Positions 20,597-35,756 of a stretch of DNA of 64,000 bases are shown here, piece by piece. A model generated the notes under the pieces. The model was not told where the DNA came from, ran no database searches, and worked only from the letters and a program-made list of their open reading frames with translations. Origin of the DNA: Schizophyllum amplum (taxonomy: Eukaryota > Basidiomycota > Agaricomycetes > Agaricales > Schizophyllaceae); NCBI GenBank assembly GCA_007026445.1, contig VDMD01000070.1, positions 62,001 to 126,000 of the forward strand, read 5' to 3'. The translations under genes and the position numbers were made by a program. Position 1 is the first letter of the stretch, and each line of letters begins with the position of its first letter.

Positions 20597-21676
20597 ATCC
20601 GATGGTCGTCGGGTGAGCCAAAGACCTGCGCAATGAGAGACCAGGCTGCGTATCGAGCACAAGGCGTCCGCGGGCTTATATACTAGAGCTGCAGTCGAGA
20701 AGTGGCAGCGGCCCGGGCCATACCACAGGCACGATGAGGGATCAGTGACTGAGTTTCGATAATGAAAGATGGGCAGGTAGGACGCGAGGATGAGCCGGTC
20801 AGCGCGCAGATGGACGGTCAGAAGCGTCTGGAAAAAGAGGCCACAAATCATGCGCCTGAAACAGAAATATCTTGAACAGCAATACTATAATTCTGGAGCC
20901 AAAAGTAGTGTTTTGGATAACAAACTGGCAGGCGACCCATAGGAGAGGAGTACAAGGAGGCTTTGGGTGAGCGCAGCTGCCACCCGTACGCCTATACTTC
21001 GCCAAAATAGCGCACGCGGACACGGATCACTTGGCAGCAAGCGCTATTCAGTGCAGCGTCTACTTCGGAAAAAGAGGCAAGAGCGGAGAAGTGACGCAGG
21101 CGGGCGACGCGTTAAGAATCCGTTCGTTGTGTTGCATTTCATGAAGCCTCGTTGATTGCGGGCGTCCAGCCCTGGGTCTGGTACCTGGGGGTTGAATGGG
21201 CATTGCAAGTTGCATGGCGGTGTGCAACAGACGTGCGCGAAGAGGGTATTCCCGCGTAAAGTCTCGTGATCAGTCTTGTGAGGCTTGTACGCGAGACTCG
21301 CAGTAAGTTTCTGAGGCCCCAACGCTTTATAAGGCGTCTGGGTGGGACTCAGGGAGCATACTCCTACGTCTACATGTGCACGAACCTAGAATATGCTTGT
21401 CGTCTTGCACAACTATGCGCTGACAATGGTAGCGCCAGCCGACCGTAGCCTTCATGTGTCTTGCGTCGTTTGAGCCGAGAGGGTCATTCTCCTGCGTACA
21501 ATGGAGTTGATTATGGCGGTCGTGGTCAAGTTCAAGTCACGTCGGCATTCGCCGTTCGCAGCCGGTTCGCGTGGGGCGGGGCGTGCACGTGGAGGCCAAC
21601 GCTTCGATCGTCAAGCCAGATGGTGGCGCCTGCTTGCTTTCATACATCCACCACAGCATCGAGCTCGCCGCCCGCC
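20597..21676. other. Intergenic region between divergent genes
   Basis: This separates the LPMO start (minus) from the start of the SIM/RING-like gene (plus) and should contain both promoters. No repeat, RNA gene or credible frame was seen. Confidence 0.5.
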
Positions 21677-23143
21677 ATGTCCGCCGTCGTCGAGCGCCCA
21701 ACGCCAGCCCAACATCCCCGATATCTCCCGCGGGCACCCTCCGTGGAGGTCATCGACGTCGACCTCCTCGACGATGACGACGTCCATGGCCCTCGCCGCA
21801 ACGCTCAACGCACCGAGGTCATCAACATCGTCGACGACGACGACGGGCCCACTGTGGACGATGACGAGATCGAATTTGTGGGCATGAGCCGCCCGCGCTC
21901 GCCAGTTTGTGAGCACCGTCACGCCCTTTAAGAAGCTTTCCCACGCTAACAAGAGGCGCCCCTAGCGCGCCCTGCCCGCCGCCTGCGCTCCCCGCCCCTG
22001 CGGCGGGAGCCATCCGAGGCTCCCCCCATGCCACCGTTTCCCCGGCAGTACTCGTCCTGGCGCTCTCTGCCCGCGCGCCGGTCTCGGCAGTCCGCCGCAT
22101 CCTCCTCGGCCGCGCGTGACGCAGGTGTGCTGCGTCCTAACGCGACGCTCCCCTTTGAACTCACCGCTTCTCACGAAGCTGGCCCTTCATGGAGGCGCCT
22201 TCCTAGCCCGAGGCCTACGGTACCACGCGCCGCCCCACCCGCGCACGCGACGCCCGAGCACCCGCGCATGGGTTTTGGCAGCACTATCCTATCCGAGCAG
22301 CGTCGTACGAGCCGCGTCAGCAATTATCTCGCCCTCATCCACAGTCTCGCTCCGCGCCTCGGTCTTGACCCGTGGAATGAGGATAACTGGGATGATGACT
22401 GGGCGCTGGCACTTGGCTCCGACGAGTCGCGTCCGTACCGACTCTATGGCAACAAGCGCCCGGACGAGCCTATGTACAAGCCCGATTACACCCACCCCAT
22501 CCCTGCGCGACCTGGCTTCACGAACGACTTTGGATCCCCGGGCGGAGAGACAGACGCTACCAGCCCATCGTCAAGCGGCGCCTCCGCAGCTAATGGTGCC
22601 CGACTTGTAAAGATCGAGTGTGCTCTCCTGTGCACGTGCTGCTCGACCCCGCTTGTCCTGGGTGACAACCTCGATGCGCTCAGTCCCGAGGAGCAGAGGA
22701 CGCACAAGCTCTGGGGTCTGCGCTGCGGCCATATGATAGACGGCCGCTGCTTCGAAGAAGTCAGCCGCCCCGCGCCCGAGGACGATGTGCCGGTGAAGGG
22801 CAAAGGCAAGGGCCGCGCGAAGACGCGCAACAACGGTCTGTACCTGCGCAACCTAGAGGACGACGCGGCGAGCTACGACCCGACCTCCGTGCGCGGGCGG
22901 TTGCGTAACCGTAATCCGCAGACAGGGCCGGCCGCTCCCACCTCCCCATCCCGCGCACGACCGGCCTCAAATCCCTCTCCCCGCTCTCTCAAACGCAAGC
23001 GCAAGTCTGGTGTGCCACTAGTCGAGGCGGAGTACGAGTGGGCATGCCCGGTGGAGAATTGCGACCGCGTTCACAAGAGCTTGAAGGTGGACGGGAGCTG
23101 GATACAACACAAGGAGGCGGGGGCTATCTCCGTATTCGTTTAG
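21677..23143 (+). CDS. SIM-containing RING-like protein, candidate SUMO-targeted ubiquitin ligase
   Basis: Two exons, 21677-21908 and 21966-23143, give 469 aa. The N-terminus carries clustered hydrophobic-acidic motifs (VEVIDVDLLDDDD, VINIVDDDD) of the kind that bind SUMO in Slx5/RNF4-type ligases. A long disordered Arg/Pro/Ser region follows. The C-terminal third holds a Cys/His set: CTCC at ~residue 310, LRCGHMIDGRC, then after a basic insert WACPVENC and a final His, an order that resembles a RING finger with a large insertion. KRKRKS suggests nuclear location. ATG 21677 (GCCATGT) was chosen as the first Met with good context; earlier in-frame codons lack protein-like character. The ligase role is inference from motif combination. 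Confidence 0.65.
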
Positions 23144-23484
23144 GCGACTTCCTGCATGTAGGCGATCGGTGGTGTTCATCGAGGCGATGTCGGTACTCAT
23201 GGACGGGTCCTTGGAGTACGTATGGGAGTCTTGGCGGCGGCAAGGTGGTAACAGCACCTCCGTCCTTCGCATTTGGGGCACTTTCCCGACAGTCTTGTAC
23301 AGCATATTTCAATCATCATTGGACTTCTGAACTGGTACATATCATTGAGAGCGATAAAGGTACTTGGCAGGCAGTCGCCAACATGGTCTGAGCGAACACT
23401 GCAGTCGGGACGACCTTCTACTAACAAACGCAAGGTACCCGATGGCAACGCCGCCTAGGTATCTTCCTCAATTCTTTCACGCTC

Positions 23485-23980
23485 ACACAGGGGGCAAAGT
23501 CAAACCCGTCGCGAGCTGCGACGGGTTAAACCCGTTTCGTCCCACCACGACCCATCCTGCCAACACGAGGCGCCAGGCCGATGCACGGGACCCTCCGAGA
23601 CTGGTCCTTACATAGTCAGCCCATCGTGCTTTTGGTGCAGAACTTCGGGGAGACAGCCGGAGACCTGGCAGCGAGAAAATACAGATTTCACCTTGCAGGA
23701 TTTACGAAGAGTTTCCCCCAGCCCTCAGGGTTGGTAGAAGGTTGTGACACCAGTTCAACACCAGTTCAACGAGGGTTGGTCAAAGGATCCAGGGACCTAG
23801 ACAGACGGTGGAAATACCTGAGTGAACATCCTGTAACCTTACAAGACGGAAACCTGAGTAGGTGGCAAATCGGCCTCATGGACACCTCATGGACACAGAT
23901 AGGGCGTGGTGAGGTCGTGGTGGGACGTGACGGGTTTAACCCGTTGCTGCTCGCAACGGGTTTGACTTTGCCCCCTGTGT
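23485..23980. mobile_element. Miniature TIR element, 496 bp, with hairpin inside each terminal repeat
   Basis: The ends are ACACAGGGGGCAAAGTC (23485) and its reverse complement (ending 23980). The terminal inverted repeats extend about 67 bp with a handful of mismatches. Inside each repeat is a further dyad: AACCCGTCGC-GAGCT-GCGACGGGTT on the left and the corresponding AACGGG/CCCGTT pair on the right. The interior has no coding frame but contains a direct repeat (CACCAGTTCAA twice near 23750-23770). TCA lies at both boundaries and could be a 3-bp target duplication, but the flanks are not clean enough to fix it. The element lies ~140 bp beyond the ATP2 stop codon. Confidence 0.85.
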
Positions 23981-24118
23981 CATTCGCTCATGACCCAAGA
24001 TGCGGTAAGGTAAGTTTTATTCCATGCTCTAAACCTGACAGCGTCCACGCCAGTAACGTGCAGCAAAGAATGTTGACATTTTTAAGCCCAGCAGCCAGCG
24101 AGACACCGACAGAGAAAA

Positions 24119-27022
<2,904 letters not shown>

Positions 27023-30000
27023 ATGTCGCTCTTTGCTTCCAACGGTCTCCTCGCACCAGCCGATCCTCATGCTGCTTCCTCCACTAGTCTCTTCGGCGAC
27101 GCGTCGCTTCTCGAGGAAACTGTACCAGAACAGGCTGAATCTCTGTTTGGGCAGCCAGGACTGCTCGACCGGCAAGTGACTCCCGGCGATGAGCTGCAAA
27201 ATCTCACCATAGGGGATGGTCACGCCCACGATGAGCAGCAGCAGGAGGCTGGACCGTCGCGATTAGCCAACGCGTCAGGTATGTGCTACCTAGCTTCTCA
27301 CGATGGCAGATTTCCCTGACACATGCATGAAAGCCTTCGGAGGTTTTGGAGAGAACGGCTTGTTATCTGGATCGGATCCACTACCAGGTGCGTCGTCCCC
27401 CTCCCCCAAAATCTACGCTCACATAATTCTTAGAACGACAGAGGACGCCATCACCCCAGCCGCCCTCATTCGGCTCCGCATCACTGCTCTCCTCCCCGCG
27501 CTTTACGGACTCCCGCCCATCAGCCACTGCCTATGTGCCTAACCCCAAATACAACGTGCGAGCCACCACGTACGATGGCAAGACCGTCTACATTCGCAAG
27601 AAAGTCAAGATAGATCGAGAAGGTCGAGATGTGCGTGTCCGCTCTCTTCCTCGTAGCGCTACCACTCACCCTCTATCCCAGAAACGCCTATACGGAACAT
27701 CCCACCGCATAGGTAACCTCCTCGACATGCCTTTGCACAGATTACGGGACCAGCTATCCATCGACGCCGCCACCCGCTTGCAGTCACAGTTCGTCTTCAC
27801 ATATACATACCCTCTATCTCCACCTAAACCTATCATAGAGACCGCGCAGCCGCGTCAGCCAACGCCCGCCCCTCGACCTCTCAACAACCACAGGAGGAAA
27901 CCCTCTGGGTCGACCGATACCGCCCCACTCGCTTCACCGAGCTCATCGGCAACGAGCGCGTCGCGCGGGACGTCATGGCGTGGGTTAAACAGTGGGATTG
28001 GTGCGTCTTCGGGCACAAGAAGGGGAAGAAGCGGCCCAGAGATGAGAATGAGACGGAGGACGAGTATCATAGGCCCGAGCAGAAGGTGAGTAGGGCTCAG
28101 TAGGTGTTGGGGGTGCATGAGCTGACAAAGACGATAGCTGCTGCTGCTGTCTGGACCTCCCGGATTGGGGAAGACGACGCTGGCGCACGTTGTGGCGCGG
28201 CATGCTGGGTACGAGGTTATGGAGATCAATGCAAGGTAGGTCTCGCCATGCCTTGCAACTCCGTCCACTGCTGAATGTTCTCCAGCGACGCCCGGTCCGG
28301 AACTGAAGTGGAAGACCGCATACGGCCAGCGCTTGAGTCTGGATCGGCAGTGGGCAGCAAGAAGCCCGTCCTGCTCGTCATTGACGAGATCGACGGGGCG
28401 ACGGGTGCAGGGGATAACGTACGCGCCTATCCCATCATTTGCCGCAGTTTAACTCAACGACCCTGTAGTCAGGCTCCTTCGTCCACAAACTCGTCCAACT
28501 AACCCGAGATGAGCCCATGCGGAAACGTTCGTTTCCAAACTTCACCTCCGATCGTCAACCGCTGATTCTATCCGCTTTCTTTATCCTCCAGGTCGCGCTG
28601 GCCAAAAACGCGACGCCAAGTCCGCCCGGCCCATCCTCCGCCCTATCATATGCATATGCAACGACCCCAACGCGTCTGCGCTCGCCAAGCTGCGCCCCCA
28701 AGCTATGCACGTCCGACTGATGCGCCCGGCGGACGCGCATGTCGTGAAGCGGCTGCGCCAAATTTGCGAGCAGGAGGCGCTTCGGGCGGATACGCAAGCG
28801 TTGTCGGCGCTGGTTGGGGTGGCGAGGGGGGATTTGAGGGGGTGTTTGAATACTTTGCAGGTGCGTGCTTTGAGCATCGCGTGTTTTCCTTCGCTACTCG
28901 TGTTTCCTTTCATTGTCTTAGATTTGTTTATTGGTGGACAAGAAGCTGACTATCGTACAGTTCATCAAGGCTCGCAGCGCCGAGGTGTCGCTATCGATGG
29001 TACGGACTGCGACTGTGGGCATGAAGCAGGCGGAGACCACGGTGGCGTCCGTGCTTAACAACCTTTTCGCGCCCATGTCAAAGAGGCGAGTGAAGGAGCT
29101 CGGGCTAACGGAGGCCGAGGAACACAAGTATGTGGCCCGCCTCAGCCATGAGGTCGATGCGAGTGGGCGGGAGAGTGGCATTGCTGTTGGTGCGTCTCGA
29201 AAAACTATAGCTGATAGATGTTTGTCTGTGGGCGGATGCTGACCAACTCCCGAAGGCTGCTTCGCGCATTATGCGACCCTTCGCCAGCACGATTCGACGC
29301 TCACCCGCTTCGAGAAAGCGAATGAGTGGCTGGGGTCCTTTGACGCGTTCTCGGCGGCCATGTATGGTGACGGCGAGTTTGCGCTGGCGCCGTACCTGCC
29401 TTACACCCTCGTCGCTTTCTACCCGCTATTCCAAGAGCGGGGGGCGCCACGCGTGGAGAGAAGTCACGAGGATTGGGAGGTGAGGTTTTCGTGCTTATTT
29501 TGGTCGCGCCTTTTCGTCTGACATGAACCCGTGCTTCAGGCCCTGCAAATGACCCGCGCCAACGAGGAGATCTACAAGTCCTTCTCGCAGTGTCTCCGGG
29601 TCGCGGGCAGTCGATGTGGCGGTGCCTTCCGACATTTGAGCAATCAGCCGACACTTCAGCTGGAGGCGGCGCCTTTCATCAACCGCATTATAGCTCCTCA
29701 TTTGCGGCCGGTGCGTGCGACGGCGTCGTCCTAGTGTGGAGTCGCTTATAGGGTCCTGCAGGTCAATCGACAGATCATAAAGCCCGAGGACCGTGCTGTG
29801 ATGACGCGGCTGGTCACTCTTATGGCAGCCATGGAGCTCCGCTTCCTCCCTGAGCGCGGCGAGGACGGGCAGTTGTCGTACCGCCTGGAGCCGTAAGTCC
29901 TTCCTCTGTCAGACTCAAAAACGGATGCTCACGAGCATTTAGCCCCATTGATGTCTTCGTGACTTATGACGGCAAGCGCGCTGCGGACATCGCCGTCTCA

Positions 30001-30581
30001 CGATACGCGGTCAGGCAAATGGTGGCCACAGAGGTCAGTCGATGCATCTGTCGTGCATGCAGGTTAACACTGTCCTAACGCTACACACTTCAGATTGAGG
30101 CCGCCATTACGCGCCAATCCGAGGTGGTGCAGAAGGACACGGCGACAGGGAAGGCTAGCATCTTCAACACAAAGACGGTGGCAACGTTAGTCGATACGGG
30201 CTCGTGTTCCGGCGTTCTCGTACTGACATCGATCTACCTTTTTTCAGGCCTCCTGAACCAGCAGACGGCACGTCCAAGCACCCCAACAAGCGCGCAAAGA
30301 AGGACGTGACAGCGCCGGTAGAGGAAAAGGTGCGTTGGCCATGGATACACACTCGCTTGTCGTGTGTTCTCTGTTGTGCCCACATTTTCTGACTCGAGAC
30401 CCCGACGTAGGCTGCAGCCGTCGACTTCTTCGGGCGCCCGATTACGAAGCCGGCTGCGGGGTCGGTTCAAACCGCGCTGCGGCGCAACGTGGAGAAGAAG
30501 TACCGGGTCAGCTTTAAGTACGCAGAGGGTAATTCTGCTGCTGTACGGAGGCCGATTAAGGTGTCGGCGTTTCTGCCATGA
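27023..30581 (+). CDS. ctf18: Ctf18, large subunit of the alternative RFC clamp loader
   Basis: Multi-exon gene; first exons 27023-27278, 27334-27387, 27434-27630, 27682-27792, then 27894-28085 and onward to TGA 30579-30581. The AAA+ core is clear: [21 protein letters not shown], Walker [21 protein letters not shown], Walker [11 protein letters not shown], sensor region [13 protein letters not shown], and [11 protein letters not shown]. The C-terminus has the Ctf18 signature (AVDFFGRPI, then the basic [18 protein letters not shown] and KVSAFLP), which in other species contacts Ctf8/Dcc1. The complex loads PCNA at forks and supports sister-chromatid cohesion and the replication checkpoint. The splice before EETLWV is uncertain: donor GTCTTC at 27793 with acceptor 27893 keeps the [10 protein letters not shown] segment and the frame, but the donor is weak. 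Confidence 0.9.
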
Positions 30582-31246
30582 GCACCATCTCCTTTGCTTG
30601 TATGTATCACTCTGTTGCGTATCCGCGCATGTATCGGTGTATTATTCATTGTTCGATTTGTCGCATTGGATGTGTTATGCGAACGTTCGAGTGCCGTCCG
30701 GCTACTTCAAGTTCGCTTAGGTGCGCCTCTCTGTTCGCGTCAGCACTCGTCTGCTAAATCTTCTTGTCTCCCTAGCGCAATGACAGTGATATCGTAGTGC
30801 GACATAAGTACGGCGACTATCGCTGCTAAGTCTCCTAAGCGCTGCCTGAGTTACTAGCATTCCGACGATTGGAGCGATGCTGGGCCAACAGTTAGGACGA
30901 AAGTCAATGGCTACCGCTTGCGTCCCGAATATCTCTCCACAATTGTTCGCCTCCGTACGCGGATGTTCTGAGATCACAGCTACGCCCATGTTCCTCCAAC
31001 AGAATATTTGCGACATCGTTGACATTTAATAGAATCAAAGGTGCTGCAACTGCCATGATCCCGCGCGGATGTCAGAGAGCTGGCGAGCACTACGACATTC
31101 ACATACACTGGGAACCGCGTACCCACCCGTGCATCCAGGGTACAAAACGCGTCGTGCGTCCCTTGTTTTCCTCAGTACTCTTTACTGCCCAACAGTCCTT
31201 CCTCACACTCGCTCTGTTCTTTCACTCGATCTTTCCTTTCACAACA

Positions 31247-32193
31247 ATGTTCTCTCAGATCTTCACCCTCGTCTCCGCTGCCATGCTCGTTGCCGGGCGT
31301 ATGCACGGAATGCGCGGCCTGCCCGTTGTTGGCGGCGTCGTCGACGGCATCGTCGGCGGTGCTGGAGGCATCGTTGGCGGTGCTGGCAACGGCGGCAGCC
31401 CCGTCGACGGCGCCGGTGGCGAAACGGCCACTGTCACCGTCACCGAGAAGTACTGCCCGCCGACCGGCACGGTGACCGTCACTGAGACGGTTACCGGGAC
31501 GAACACCGCCAGCTGGGGGCTGCCCACCTGGACCTGGGGCGGCGGCTCCCAGTCCGACAGCAACACTCTCCCGACAGATACGTACAGTAAGCGATGTGCG
31601 GTATTATCTGCGCGCGTGCTGAGCTGACTGGCTTGGCAGCGTGGGGCGAGTCGTCGGCCACCGATACCTGGAGCCAGAGCAACTCGGCGACCGACACCTG
31701 GAGCCAGAGCCAGAGCCAGAGCGACACCGCGACCGCCACCTGGAGCAGCGAAGGCCCCAAGCCGACTGAGCCCGTAAGTTGTTCTTGTGTACTTGTAACA
31801 TCCTTGCTCACCCAGCCCATAGAGCAATGGTCAGTGCAACACCGGCAAGATTCAGTGCTGCGACAAGGTCACCAAGGTATTTGACCTGGCCTTCTCTCGT
31901 TGACCCAGCCAGACCTTGACTTCCTTTTGCAGGTCAAGGACACCGGCTCCGACATCCTTTCTGGCCTTCTGAACATCGGCCTCGTCCTCGACGATCTCGT
32001 CGGCATTCAGTGCTCGCCCATTGACGTGATCGCCGTGGGCAGTGGCAGCAGCTGCACTGGCCAGGTCGCTTGCTGCAAGGATGACACCTTCGTACGTCGC
32101 ATATACTCTGGCTTATTCGTCTCTTCGTGCTGATTCTTGTACCAGAACGGCGTTGTCAACATCGCCTGCTCGCCGGTCAACGTCAGCCTCTAG
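31247..32193 (+). CDS. Class I hydrophobin with long N-terminal extension
   Basis: Five exons (31247-31586, 31640-31773, 31823-31876, 31933-32091, 32146-32193) give 244 aa, about twice the usual hydrophobin length. A signal peptide (MFSQIFTLVSAAMLVAG) is followed by a Gly/Val-rich stretch, a TVTVTE-type Thr repeat and a Ser/Thr/Trp region in which SATDTWSQS units repeat. The hydrophobin domain is C-terminal with all eight cysteines in order: QCNTGKIQCC, GIQC, SCTGQVACC, ACSPVNV. Hydrophobins are secreted and self-assemble at air-water interfaces on aerial hyphae and fruit bodies. The extension also contains one extra Cys (EKYCPPTG), unusual for the family. The Thr/Ser-rich part is a likely O-glycosylation target. 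Confidence 0.92.
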
Positions 32194-32516
32194 GCAGAGG
32201 TATCTCGATAGAACGGGCTGCATTCCGTCGTTGGATCGCTTTGTCACGCGGTGTATCCGTCTGCTTGCTATGTAGGCACCGTCGTCGATTCTTCAGAACA
32301 CTAGGTTGCTGGTTGCTCACGCCCACCCTATCCCAATAAACCTGATATTGACATGAACGGCTTCAGAATGAGCACCCCGGCATCCTCGTATAAGCTTATC
32401 TGCATCTCACTCACACATATTGCTTGATTCTCCGGGCAGTTTGGCATCTTGGTCTGGGGTCCGACGTGTAGGTCACGCACATGTTCGACTTCCACACGAG
32501 CACGTGATGGGAGTGA

Positions 32517-32530
32517 TTAGGGTTAGGGTT
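32517..32530 (+). repeat. Short interstitial TTAGGG repeat
   Basis: Two TTAGGG units in tandem followed by TT, the fungal telomere unit, lie about 400 bp upstream of the next gene. Two units are too few for a telomere; this could be a promoter telobox or chance. Confidence 0.5.
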
Positions 32531-32924
32531 TGTCGCTCACAACGAGCGCGTCGTGCGGTCGCGCCTCGTGTTTTCCGTCCTTCCACCTCGTTGCTAGCCT
32601 CGTTGTGTCCGCTGCCGTTTCAGCAGAATATGCATTAGACCCTACTTATCTTCTTCCTTCACAGTGCTCTCGTGTTCCTACTCCTGCTTCGGGCGTGCTT
32701 CGGGCGGTCTCTCGTGATCGCGATCCCTTCCAAGGTGCGCGCAGACCCACAACCAAAGGGTACAATGAGCGGGATGATCTGACAGCCCCCTTCCCCTCTT
32801 TGACAGACAGACAGTCCGCTTCAGTTCTAGGCTGTATATTCTATACCCTCTACATATCTAACGACACTCCCAAAATATTGCAAACCGCAGCCAAGCTTCG
32901 ACTCCGATTAGACGACGACGATCC

Positions 32925-34175
32925 ATGCAGGCCACGAGCTCCAGCCGATTCCCCTCGACCCATGACCAGCGTCAGAAGGTCTCATCCTCGCAGCAGCAGC
33001 CACAGACACCGACGCCACGAGCAGCGGGTGCGATAGCGCGGACGGTGTCCGAGGGGAGCACGACGGGCAAGCGCAAGGCGGACGAGGTCGATCCCTCGGG
33101 AACCCCTCCCGACAAGCGGGAGCAGAAAACCACGTTTGCAGCTGATACTAGACGTGAGTCGCGTGTATCATGTCTCTATCACTCGTCTAAGATTCGGCCC
33201 TATTAGCACACCGTCAGAGCGCGACGTCTGCCACCGCCTCCACTACGGCGCCGTCCTCTTACCACCGTAAGCGAGCGCGGCTGTCCAATGCTTCGTCCTC
33301 CGACGCCCGCTCTCCATCACGAGCCGAGCGCAGCGGTCACCACCAGCTACAGTCGTCTCCCTCACCTCCGTCTCGCGCACATCTCCACCACCAGCATCTC
33401 TCGTCGCACGCTCGCACGAGCTCAACGGCCAGCCGGGCCAGCCGACGCAACACTGCAGCAGGCACCGTCCCCTTCGCCGCGATCTTCGACCCACCGCAGG
33501 AAGAGAAAGCACGACCGCGGCCCCCGTCACGCTCGGCCCGTCCTGCCTCGTACGCGCCCTCGTCCATACGCAAGTACGTGCCGAGCGTGCACCGCGCGCC
33601 CTCCAGAGCGTCTCGCAGGAGCATATCTGGCGCCTCCATCCCTATATCCGCCCTAGTCGCCCCTCGTGCGCCCTCGGTGTCGGTGGCTTCCCAGAGCCGG
33701 CAGTTCCACATGCGCGACCCGCGCAAGCCGCCGCGCGTGCAGCCAACGCCGTGGTCACTGTCCCTCCCCTCACCAGGCGACGAAGACCACCCGTGGTGGA
33801 AGCCGTGGAGGGGCGACAACGCGAGTCCCATACAGGCATGGCTGTTCTTCGTATCCTTTGTGCTGTTCCCGCTATGGTGGGTTGGTGGGTTTATAGTGGG
33901 CATTCCGAAGACGCGGCGTATCGGGGATACGCCAGACCTGGAGAAGGGCAAGACGTCGGCTATTGCGCCGCGTCACACGCGAGACGACTCCGTCGTTCTC
34001 GATGACCCGCAGGTCGAACATGGTGTGTATCCTTCTGCGCTATAAAGTGCAACGTATTGACCTCATCTTTGCAGACTCGAGGTCCTGGCGTCGGCGGTGC
34101 CGTATCATGGCCGTCGTGTCCCTCTTCACCTACGTCCCCTTCATCGTCTGCATCGCCGTGTTCGCCCCGCGCTAG
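32925..34175 (+). CDS. Basic Ser/Arg-rich protein with two C-terminal TM segments
   Basis: Exons 32925-33153, 33207-34022 and 34075-34175 sum to 381 aa. The first ~260 residues are disordered and rich in Ser, Arg, Pro and His (SPSPPSRAHLHHQHLSSH, RRSISGAS). Then come WWKPWRGDNASPIQAW, a hydrophobic segment LFFVSFVLFPLWWVGGFIVG, a basic-acidic loop with a short KTRRIGDTPDLEKGKT motif, and a second TM near the end (VVSLFTYVPFIVCIAVFAPR) preceded by WRRRCR. It is probably a two-pass ER or plasma-membrane protein with a long cytosolic N-terminus. I do not recognise a family. Confidence 0.75.
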
Positions 34176-35250
34176 TCGCCGTATTCGAGTCGGTATTCGC
34201 CTCGCGCTAGCTGTCGAGCCGCCGCGTCCCGTCTCCTTCGATGCTCTCGAATATCGATCCTGCACGATTCCATGTGTTGTAATATGGCCGCCCGCCCACA
34301 GACACTGCATCGCACAGACACTGTAGACGTTCCCGATCTGTAGCCGCTCTGCACCGTTGTAGCCGCTCCAGGTCGTTGCAGCCGCTCGCGTCGCTGGCTC
34401 GCGCAACTCGATGTAGCCCACCCGACCTGCTGTATCCAACCCGACTCTAGGCACTCTCACCTTAGCACTGTATCACACCCGTAATGTCGCCGCCCCGGGG
34501 TGGCGACCGACCTAGCTAGTCTACCTCGCCATTCTTTTGTGCTCTACTGTCTTTTTCTAGAACAATAGAAATCTATGTTGTACTGCTGTTGAATGTTGAA
34601 CGTTGAGTACTGAGTCTGCCTGTATGTTCTTTTCCTGAACGTCTGTTGAACTATTAACATTAGGTGTTGTAGATAGTTCTTAGGCACCCCGGGCTCACAG
34701 CAAGTCGCGGTGGCGTTGGGACACCTCCGGGCGGCTTGTTCCCGGCGTCGATCCCGCGTTGAGGGCTTGTCTTGGGCTTGTCACTGTTGACTGTGCAGAC
34801 GCGGCCTCGACGCAGCTGCGTTCAAACTTCACATTGCTTTCATGTCAAGATCATCTCCGTTGGTGTATTACTGCATGCAGCTGTACTGGTGACTTAGAGT
34901 CTGGCCGGCCACACTTAGCAGCTACGCTAAGAGATGGCGTCGATTGCCCTCCTGCACGTGGGGCCTAACGGAGATAAGTGTCAAAGCGGCTGTTCCGAGC
35001 GCGCCGGGCAAGTCCCCGGACCCCGTGTACCCCGGTAAACCTCGTAAATACTCAGAAAGTCAAACATTTACATAGAGAAATACAACGGCGAAGTCTCGAC
35101 CTCAGAGGCGAGTTCCGAGTCACCGTGGTGCGCGTCTCTTGTGTTATTTTCTTGCTTTGCCTTGTCCTGTTGCTACTCAAAATAAATTTTATTGATCACT
35201 ACATACATGACACCACAGATGATAAATTTTCTATCTACATGTAAGGTAAA

Positions 35251-35298
35251 GGAGGGGGGAGAGGGTCTTCATGGGAGGGGGGAAGGGAGGAGGGGGAG
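35251..35298 (+). other. G-run tract (possible G-quadruplex)
   Basis: Top strand carries six separate runs of three to six G within 48 bp (GGGGGG, GGG, GGG, GGGGGG, GGG, GGGGG), enough for an intramolecular quadruplex. It lies in the interior of the Harbinger-like element. Confidence 0.55.
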
Positions 35299-35756
35299 CA
35301 CGGCACCATTGCCTTCCAGCAGCACCGGCCAATGTCAGAGAGTGGGTGTCAGTGACGTGTGTAGGCAGAGAAGCCGACACGTACACGTTTCCTGTGCGCC
35401 CGAGCCCCGCCGCTGTGGGGCGCACGCGCACATCCGTATCTTCTTTGCAAGAGGGAGGCAGCGGGAGCCCGCGCGTGGGTAGCTACGCCGCATGTGGGGT
35501 GCCGCGGGACGAAGGACGCCGCGCGCGCCGCAGGGCGGCGACGGCGACGACGCGATGTGGGGTGGTGGTGGGCGGGAGTAAGATGCGGGCGACGCTTTGG
35601 GCATACCATCAACAAAGGTCACGAGGAATATTTATTTATGACAGAAACCTATAATTCAGAAGGAAACCAAACGAAAACGGCGAGGAGGCGTGGGAGCCGG
35701 CCACTTTCCCCTTTAGGCCCCACGTGCGGGAGGGCAATTGACAAAAACTTACGCAA

